Shown here one piece after another: positions 57,506 through 64,000 of a DNA stretch of 64,000 nucleotides. How positions within the stretch are numbered: position 1 is the first letter of the stretch; every line of letters begins with the position of its first letter. The DNA is from Sialis fuliginosa (taxonomy: Eukaryota; Arthropoda; Insecta; Megaloptera; Sialidae). Made by a program: the position numbers and the translations under genes. Location of the stretch: positions 19,282,001 to 19,346,000 of the forward strand of contig OY540810.1 in assembly GCA_961205875.1 (NCBI GenBank), given 5' to 3'. The notes below the pieces were generated by a model that searched no databases, was not told where the DNA came from, and worked only from the letters and a program-made list of their open reading frames with translations.

Positions 57506-57788
57506 TGCCCGGTATTATAAAGATTTTGCTTGATTGTGAGTGCAAAAGTTAATTAGCTTTGGCTAACACTATCTGCTAGGTATTGAATATAAATAACACT
57601 CGTAGATGTAACGACTGAAATCATATATATGCTAACTTTAACGCATGTGCGTTATTTACATTATTATACATTTATTACCACTATTCTAAAATCCCGAGTA
57701 AATTCATAATGATTTGACACTTTGCAGATAGCGTTAGCTCCCAAGCAAATTAGGTTTTCTCTCGAACAAATTCTTTATAATACCGGGC
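57506..57788. mobile_element. MITE family 2, most complete copy
   Basis: TGCCCGGTATTATAAAG on the left and CTTTATAATACCGGGC on the right are the same terminus as family 1, but the interior is different (GCTAACACTATCTGCTAGG, ACGCATGTGCG, GATAGCGTTAGC). So two families share ends. The target duplication is unclear (TAG left, TTA right). Confidence 0.75.
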
Positions 57789-57799
57789 TTAAATATTTT

Positions 57800-58735
57800 A
57801 GTAAACGTACTCAATGGCGTAATCAGAATTTTTTTATGGAGGGGTTATTACATATAACATACAATTTACATATGTATTATACGTTGTAACAATCTGGCTC
57901 CCTCTATGGCATTGAACGTACTGCAGTTGTGAACTAATATGTAATTAATTGATTTGATATGAAAAGATAATTCGTATCGATTGGCTAAAGATTCTCCAAT
58001 CAATCAAATAGATAATTATTGGACCCAATTATTTTATTTAATGACAGTTACAACTAATAATATAGATAGCTGTTGTTAAAGTATTGATTCTCAAGATTGG
58101 CTATCTTTGTTATACGTTCAATTTCTTCCGGTTTAAATGCCTATCTTAACTATGAAGCCATTATGTAATATATACAATATATATTTCCAACTTTTTTATC
58201 CTGAAGTCAAGTAGTGACGCCAGACGATTTTATCTGCTTATTTTATATTATAATAAATGTCATCGATTTTTTAGCACACATTTCCTTTTTCTGTTTTTCA
58301 TGTTAGTCGTAGTGGTAGACGTAATTTATGCCCCTTTGTTTATATTTTTGATATCATGACTTTTTATGATTTCTCAATTTTTATATCCTTCATGGTAAAT
58401 AATGTCTACTCATGCGCAGCTCAATTTAAAACAAATTTCTTTGAATATTGAATGAGTAAAGTTCTTAATAACATGTGGAAATTTTAATTGTTTCGACATT
58501 TATTTTCTGCATTATTTGTTGACAAAATTATTGGGTACTGTGAGATCATAAAAATAAATAGTTAAATACACATAACTGGATTTAACTAATGTGTTTTATG
58601 TATCTTGGTAATTTGCTATCCAACAACTTAAATATTAACTAATATATATTTATATATTTTAAATATAATTGTATCCCAGTATTCAATAAAAAAAATAAGA
58701 AAAAAATAAATCCCTCTTCAAAAAAACCCTAAAAA
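57800..58735. other. Gene-free stretch
   Basis: CAATGGCGTAATCAG at 57812 followed by GGAGGGGTTA resembles the CAGTGGCGTAG terminus. The rest is AT-rich without exons. Confidence 0.45.
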
Positions 58736-58749
58736 TACTGGAAATGTAT

Positions 58750-58860
58750 ACTGGTGTATCTGTCAAACTCCAAAAGAACTGTCATATAAGTTTGATACCC
58801 CGTTTGGAAGTGTTTGCAAGCTTGCAAATATTTGTTAGCTAGGCTGTAATATCGGACATT
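58750..58860. mobile_element. MITE family 1, truncated right end
   Basis: GAACTGTCATATAAGTTTGATACC, split here, through GTTTGCAAGCTTGC and TGTAATATCGGACA match the right third of family 1 copies. The left two thirds are missing. Confidence 0.65.
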
Positions 58861-59084
58861 TATTCTTTTAACAAATTGCAGAAAATAGGATACTTGGGAT
58901 TGTTTTACTACTTCATTTATTTCATTTTGACATTTGATTATTTGAATTTTGATAGCTAATAATTATTATAGCTTTTTTGATACACTAACTTAATCTAAAA
59001 ATTAAATCTTTAGTTATTAAGAATTGTCAAATATTTTTGTATCTATCTTAAATAATAATATAATAGTAGTGACGTTAAATATAA

Positions 59085-59318
59085 ATAAAAACAAACTTGT
59101 TTGCTTAAACGTCAAAATTTATTAAAGAAGAGGAAACCGCAAGCTTTCGATTCACAGAATCATCGTCAGGCTATTAATAAAGATTTAAATTTGAGAAAGA
59201 TGTCGTTATCTCAATAAAATTCATATTAATAGCCTGACGATGATTCTGTGAATCGAAAGCTTGCGGTTTCCTCTTCTTTAATAAATTTTGACGTTTAAAC
59301 AAACAAGTTTGTTTTTAT
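59085..59318. repeat. Near-perfect foldback with hammerhead-like core
   Basis: Arms of 94 bp at 59085-59178 and 59225-59318 differ at one position that I can see (GTTTGCTTAAAC versus GTTTAAACAAAC in inverse). The right arm reads CTGACGA, then the stem GATTC-TGT-GAATC, then GAAA and GCTTGCGG, so the CTGANGA-stem-GAAA order recurs in each arm. The bases after helix III do not give a clear UH cleavage site. The outer sequence matches the hairpin at 31385-31500. Confidence 0.8.
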
Positions 59319-59378
59319 CTGAAATAATATATTTATTTATGTACGATACCGTAGTTAAATTCTACTATGGGAATATTA

Positions 59379-59965
59379 AGGCTCAATCCAAACTATCGTG
59401 CCGGTCTCGATCCAATCCATACTAATATTATAAAAGTGTGTCTGTCTCTCTGTCTGTCTGTTTGTTAGGCTAAACCGCTGAACCGATCTTGATGAAATTT
59501 GGCAGTGAGATAGCTTGCATCCCGAGGACGGACATAGGCTACTTCGTATCTCGAAAATTCAATCCCTAAGGAATTGCAAGAGAGTGGAATTTAAAAAAAA
59601 ATTTTAGTAATTAATATTTTACCCCCCGTTACATATTAAGGGTTGTAATTGGTTTTATTCGATCCGGCGAGAAAAATACCATTATTTAGCATAATGAATG
59701 AAACTCAAAATATAGAAAAATTTTATATTTTACCCCCTTTTACATATGAATGATTGTAATTAGTTTTATTCGATCCAGTGGAAAAAAATATCGTGGGGAT
59801 GGGGGTTTCGAAATCCATGCGAGCTAGTCAAATATAAATATACAATAAACAATGACATCATTCGTTATCGCTCAGGTCTCTGTCCAATCACGCTCCGATA
59901 CAGTATTACTATTACTGAATATTTGACTGGAGCGAGACCAGCACGATAGTCTGGATCGACCCTAA
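59379..59965. mobile_element. TIR element (GGnTCnATCCAnACTATCGTG ends) interrupted by another repeat
   Basis: AAGGCTCAATCCAAACTATC then GTGCCGGTCTCG on the left is mirrored by CGAGACCAGCACGATAG then TCTGGATCGACCCT on the right. The interior is almost entirely a different repeat (59410-59830). The same terminus is found alone at 24715-24780. Confidence 0.65.
59410..59830 (+). mobile_element. ACTAATATTATAAA-type dispersed insect repeat
   Basis: Starts CATACTAATATTATAAAAG with a GTCTGTCTCTCTGTCTGTC run, then AACCGCTGAACCGATCTTG, GATGAAATTTGGCAGTGAG, GACATAGGCTACTTCG, and ends TCCATGCGAGCTAGTC. This order is characteristic of a very common repeat of insect genomes. It has no coding capacity. Its placement inside the TIR pair dates it as younger than that element. 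Confidence 0.7.
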
Positions 59966-60286
59966 AGACAAGAAGTTTTTATATTTTAAATTGTCTTACC
60001 AAGGTCGAAAGTTCAAAAAATCGTTAAGGAACCGAAACTATGATACGTGACCCTTATAAATATCATTTTATGTCTATATTGACTGGGCTATTAGTATTAT
60101 TAATGTAATAATTAAGAATTTAATAAGTACCTACCTACTGCAATCAAACACAACACTACAAAACTAAAGTAATTTTTCACAGAATTTACGGAAAACTACT
60201 CGATGGAAAAGCCGGTTTATAACAATAGATATTAATTAATAAATCGTATTTTATTAAATAATGTATTTGTATTTGGTATGTTGCAG

Positions 60287-60399
60287 GGAGGTGTACAATG
60301 CATGGTGCGAACGTCTCGACACCGTCACCAGCATCTCGTCTGCCGACGCGTTGTTAGCACTCTTCAACGACATACACCTGTATCCGTCCAAGTCGCAAG
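60287..60399 (+). CDS. Internal coding exon A, EF-hand/EH-like protein
   Basis: A 113-bp exon between an acceptor (TTTGGTATGTTGCAG ending at 60286) and a donor (CAAG then GTATGA at 60400). The single open frame gives 37 full codons beginning EVYNAWCERLDTVTSISSAD and ending LYPSKSQ; one base at each end belongs to split codons, so it enters in phase 2 and leaves in phase 1. GC content is far above the flanking introns. The segment predicts an amphipathic helix (ALLALFNDIHL) like the first helix of an EF-hand or EH module, but calcium-ligand residues are not seen. I cannot name the gene. The upstream part must lie in an exon further left, possibly tens of kilobases away. Confidence 0.8.
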
Positions 60400-62443
60400 G
60401 TATGACACAAATGCACACACTTTATTTTATTTTTTATCTGGGTTGCGTTAATTTAAATCTCACTGATTTTTTAAATTAGTTGGAGTGATTTCAGCAACTT
60501 CTTTCAGTTAAAAATTTAGGAATAATACATTTTATAGTAAATTATAAAAAATAAATATTTACCCTTTTTGTATCTATTTTTTTTAGATTATTTTCTTTCA
60601 ATGTTTATAAAATATGAATAATAAAAAAAATATAAATTAAGTTTTCGTTTTATTCGATGTATATTTTATAGCAATAATATACATATATGTATACCTATAT
60701 TATCTTAACATACTTTGAAGAATTTAGCATACAATTCTGTTAATATTAATCATTTTGATTTAAATTCCAATGATTTGAATTTTATTTAATTATGAGACAA
60801 TCAGAAGCTGTTTTATAAGCAGAATTGTAGCTACATGCATACAATAATAATAAATCATTTGTAAGTTTTTTTTTATTTTCTTGAAAACAGATTACTAATC
60901 AAACGTGTATTTTGTCACTTAGTTTTCTGTATATGCCAATAATTGTTATGATTTGTGAATAAATAATTTTGTATTTAATTTAATATTAAGGACCTGGATG
61001 TAAATTTATTTTGTAATTCGGGTTGAATATATAAAGTTCATCTTGGTTTCTGGTTTGGGTTCAGCAACGTGCAAACTGTTTGTATTCAAGAACCAGATTA
61101 TTTTTACGTTCGAGTTTGAGAAAAAAAAACTAGAAATTGTTTTCTTTATATTTTGTTAGTATCTAAAAAAAAAGTTTTTGGAAATTCTTTGTATAAAAAT
61201 CACTATACCTAATTATGAATGAATGTAATTTTGTGCCATCTGGAAATTATGGAGAAAAGTATTAAAAGATAATATCTTGAATTTGTCAACGATACTATAA
61301 AAATCACCAATAGTTAATTACACAAACTAAATTGTATTATCAATCTTTGCTGGTAGTAATCCTGAAACAATTTATTCTATTTGTGTTCATTCGCCTCTTT
61401 AAAAAGTAATTAATTATATCAAGATTACGTAATTAGTTAACTAATTAAAGTTATTGTTATTACCTTATTTTTGAGTATGCATAAATAATTTGTTCACACT
61501 TTAGTAATATTTTAAAACATGTCAAATCAAAATGTATGATTTTGAACTAAATATAAATAAATGTTCCTTTTTTGCAAGCACAATATCAGATAGGAAGTTT
61601 ATTATTTTAGGTGGTCAGTTATATGTGCAGATAACATTATCTTTATTTACAATTACAAATGTATTTTTACAGTTCATGTTTATTTTTAATTACCTTAGGC
61701 GCACAATAACCTTATCGGATATGCACAAGTATTAAATTAAGATAGATATTTTATTTTGATACAGATTATTTACTTAAATATTAAACAAACAGTAATTAAA
61801 AATTAAAACATTATCTATATATTCATTTTTTTATATTATCTTTAACAATAAAGTAGTGTTTCAATAATGGAAATTTGGCATTGGAAATATTATGTTCTTA
61901 AAATTTTCCATATTTTTTACATTTTTTTTATTAATACCTATACACTTACTGCTTTTCTTATATTTTAGATCTTTGATAGTTCGAATAATATTAATTAGAT
62001 ATTCATATGTAAGTATTTTAAACAATGAAGATCAGATATAAGTATGTAGATGTACTACAAAATATTGTTCATTATTCTTCAATGAATATATAAAGATAAA
62101 TACAGAGAAACCTCGTTAGTACATTTTCAAAGGGACTGGGAGGCGGGAGACACGTACTAACAAAATATTTTAATATAGGGTCTTATGGAAAAATAGTTAA
62201 TTACAAACATGAAAAATGATCAATTTTCGGTGTTCTAGTTTAAATAAAAAAATCGCAAAATAAAACTAAAAAACGTTTTCAAAACATAGATTAGGTATGT
62301 TAATCATTTCGACATATGAACTATACATATATTGAATACAAGATGAAATCTTCAATGAAAAATATTGAAATATGTAGTGAATAACATGATTGTACGTTTT
62401 AGAATAGAATATGAAGGTTGACCACCGTATTTGTCGGTTGCAG
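60400..62443 (+). other. Intron between exons A and B
   Basis: A GTATGA donor and GGTTGCAG acceptor bound a 2,044-bp AT-rich intron of phase 1. It holds CAGAGAAACCTCGTTAGTAC near 62103, similar to a pogo/Tigger-type element end. Short frames inside (such as 61532-61735) are noise. Confidence 0.75.
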
Positions 62444-62614
62444 TTTACGAGATGTTGCATTGCGCGCGTATGTGCGGATCGAGCGGCGGCGGCCAACTGC
62501 TCACGTTCGGTCAGTTCTGTGTGTTTGTCGGGGAACTGAAGAAACACCACACACCGCACCCGTTTCAGTCGTACTCGTCGCACGTACCACCGTCCATAAC
62601 AGCAAGAACGAACA
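62444..62614 (+). CDS. Internal coding exon B, EF-hand/EH-like protein
   Basis: A 171-bp exon after GTCGGTTGCAG, ending at AACA before GTGAGT (62615). Joined to exon A the frame stays open: the split codon gives V, then YEMLHCARMCG, a glycine/serine linker, LLTFGQFCVFVGELKKHH, and a polar tail with PFQSYSSHVPPS. The LTFGQFCVFVGEL segment resembles the helix after a loop in EF-hand or EH domains (compare the LTxEQF pattern). The exon ends in phase 1, so the protein continues beyond the window or in a later exon. The neighbouring frame reading MTTVFVGCSL and the minus-strand frame across the exon are shadows. Family assignment is tentative; the coding status is well supported. Confidence 0.82.
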
Positions 62615-62652
62615 GTGAGTAAACAGCTTTTAATTTAATCATTTGTTCCCGC

Positions 62653-63198
62653 TAATAGGCATGATGCCTAATTTTTAAAAACTATTTTATGATGTACTTA
62701 CGTGTTTCTTATTTCCAAAAAATGCTTATTTCTGCAGAAAATAAAGGTTTAATCACTAAAATTGACTCTTTTTAAACTAATTTTGAATTTGGCGCCAAAA
62801 CGCTCGCAAGTGTCATGGCGCATTTTTGACGTCACGCCTATGTAAAGACTCCTTGTCAACTATAATAAATCCTTGTTCCATCGCTAATGTTTCTCGGTTT
62901 TACTTTTGGTAATACAAAACTGAGCAAATTGATAATTTAAAACCACAAAATAATTTATAAACAGTGCAGATATTAATGAAACAAAAATGACGTTTACGTA
63001 GCCGTGACGTCATCCACTCTGACTGGTGTTTTATCAAACATGGCGGATTGCTGTATTTTGCGTTTTTATTTTAACAAAAATCATATTATTCTCGCTTTTA
63101 ATATAAAAATAAATACATTTTTTAGAATCTTTTTAACTTATTTCATTATTTAATATCATAATTTCAGTGATACTTTGTTACTGGCATCATGCCTATTA
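62653..63198. mobile_element. TIR element (TAATAGGCATGATGCC ends)
   Basis: TAATAGGCATGATGCC and GGCATCATGCCTATTA are exact inverted ends 546 bp apart. Inside, GACGTCACGCCTATGTAA and TTTACGTAGCCGTGACGTC form a second inverted pair, each with a GACGTCA/TGACGTC CRE-like word. It lies in the intron after exon B. No transposase. Confidence 0.72.
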
Positions 63199-63253
63199 TC
63201 AATACCCGGGAAAAAATCTAAAGTGATAAAATAAGATCTTGATGGATCTACAT

Positions 63254-63531
63254 TTTTTGACACAAAATCATTTCTTTTTAACTAGTTTTTGATTGGTGGG
63301 GACCTGCAAAGATCAACAACGATTAACAAAGATCTACAACGATCTACAAAGATCTCTGAAGATCGTTGTAGATATTGATAGAGATTGAAATGTTGAAAAT
63401 TAATGAATATTCAATGTTTCAATCTCTATCACGATCTACATAGATCTTCGGAGATATTTGTAGATCGTTGTAAATCTTTGCAGGTCTCCACAGATCAAAA
63501 ACCAGTGAAAAAATGATTTTGTCTCAAAATG
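63254..63531. repeat. Foldback element with internal AACGATCTACAAAGATC repeats
   Basis: TTTTGACACAAAATCATTTC and GAAAAAATGATTTTGTCTCA (ends) pair, followed inward by GGACCTGCAAAGATC / GATCTTTGCAGGTCT-like blocks. Each arm contains two or three near copies of AACGATCTACAAAGATCT. It is a young-looking hairpin with small internal repeats. Confidence 0.7.
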
Positions 63532-63717
63532 CAGTTAACTATGAACTTATTATTTGGGTAATGTTTTCGTTCATCGCTCACAAATACTTACCTTTTTTAC
63601 CGCCCCTAACTGCCCTAATAATGTATTAAGTAAATGTGGTATTAAGAGAAAGCTATTGGTTGTCTTGAAATCCTAGGAAAGGCAAAAATTAAGCGTCGTC
63701 GGTAACTTTCTCACCTT

Positions 63718-63935
63718 GGGTTGCATAAAGCAAAATTAATCACAGTTAGTTAATCAGTTGTTTTAAAACCATTATTACGTCAATTATAAAAAACAATCAC
63801 GGTTATGATATATTTTATAAGGTAAAAAATTATCATATTTAGTGAATTGTTCATTTACAAATTCAGATAAAGTTTAGAATTAACATTAATCATGGTTTGA
63901 AAACAACTGATTAACTAATTGTGGTTAATTTTACT
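63718..63935. repeat. Inverted-repeat element with AATTAATCACAGTTAGTTAATCAG arms (part)
   Basis: GGTTGCATAAAGCAAAATTAATC on the left, then AGTTAATCAGTTGTTTTAAAACC, pairs with GGTTTGAAAACAACTGATTAAC and GTGGTTAATTTTAC on the right. The outermost left words have no partner, so the right end is truncated. No gene. Confidence 0.6.
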
Positions 63936-64000
63936 AGTCGGAGACTACGGGTTAAAAACATTAAAAGTATATAAATGTAAATAAAGGATTTTATCAAAAT

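Noticed and set aside
62266..62583. 105-codon minus-strand frame over exon B
   Set aside because: It is antisense to a well-bounded exon; its C-terminal half is AT-rich intron translation.

Overview
This is an AT-rich stretch of animal nuclear DNA, and it looks like an insect. The evidence is introns with GT/AG ends, a degraded mori-type mariner, dispersed repeats of kinds familiar from insect genomes (the GGGTTCCGTAG repeat, the ACTAATATTATAAA repeat, elements bounded by CAGTGGCGTAG-like ends), and frequent TACCTAC/GTAGGTA words. The order is not resolved; a lepidopteran or hemipteran is plausible. There are no prokaryotic operons, rRNA, tRNA or CRISPR arrays.

Host coding sequence is very sparse. 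Two convincing coding exons lie near the right end on the + strand (60287-60399 and 62444-62614), joined by a phase-1 intron. Together they encode about 94 residues that read like an EF-hand or EH-type helical segment of a larger protein, which I cannot name. A GC-rich segment bounded by splice-like signals at 14439-14759 could be an upstream exon of the same or another gene. Two weaker GC-rich islands lie near 23.4 kb and 40.3 kb. Most of the window would then be intron or intergenic DNA.

The rest is a dense landscape of mobile elements, most of them non-autonomous and foldback-like. From left to right: a hairpin element (265-418); a terminal-inverted-repeat (TIR) element at 497-1237 carrying a nested MITE; a Tc1-like deletion derivative (2828-3372); a mariner pseudogene (7721-9020); foldbacks at 10945-11560 and 12426-12606; a 637-bp long-armed element with an 8-bp target duplication (17738-18374) and its sister copy (41947-42548); a long imperfect inverted repeat (21468-22252); a TIR element (24792-25180); an element with palindromic CCTAGG-centred repeats (25727-26594); a 1.75-kb foldback (28825-30570); a TTAA-flanked candidate (31919-32462); a C-tract element (33246-33795); a 38-kb foldback; and a gag-only LTR retrotransposon (43198-46695). 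Further right are a 0.93-kb TIR element with a nested MITE (47544-48472), a 3.65-kb giant palindrome built from tandem units (48835-52486), a 2.07-kb palindrome (54978-57047), a hairpin element (59085-59318), a nested pair at 59379-59965, and three more TIR elements to the end.

The most interesting signals are: (1) several foldback repeats share a CTGANGA - short hairpin - GAAA arrangement resembling a hammerhead ribozyme core; (2) an apparently young LTR element that carries only gag, with an 86-bp LTR repeat present three times in one LTR and five in the other; (3) two kilobase-scale palindromes with nearly identical arms; (4) MITE insertions nested in other elements, which give relative ages. 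No set of genes here forms a pathway.
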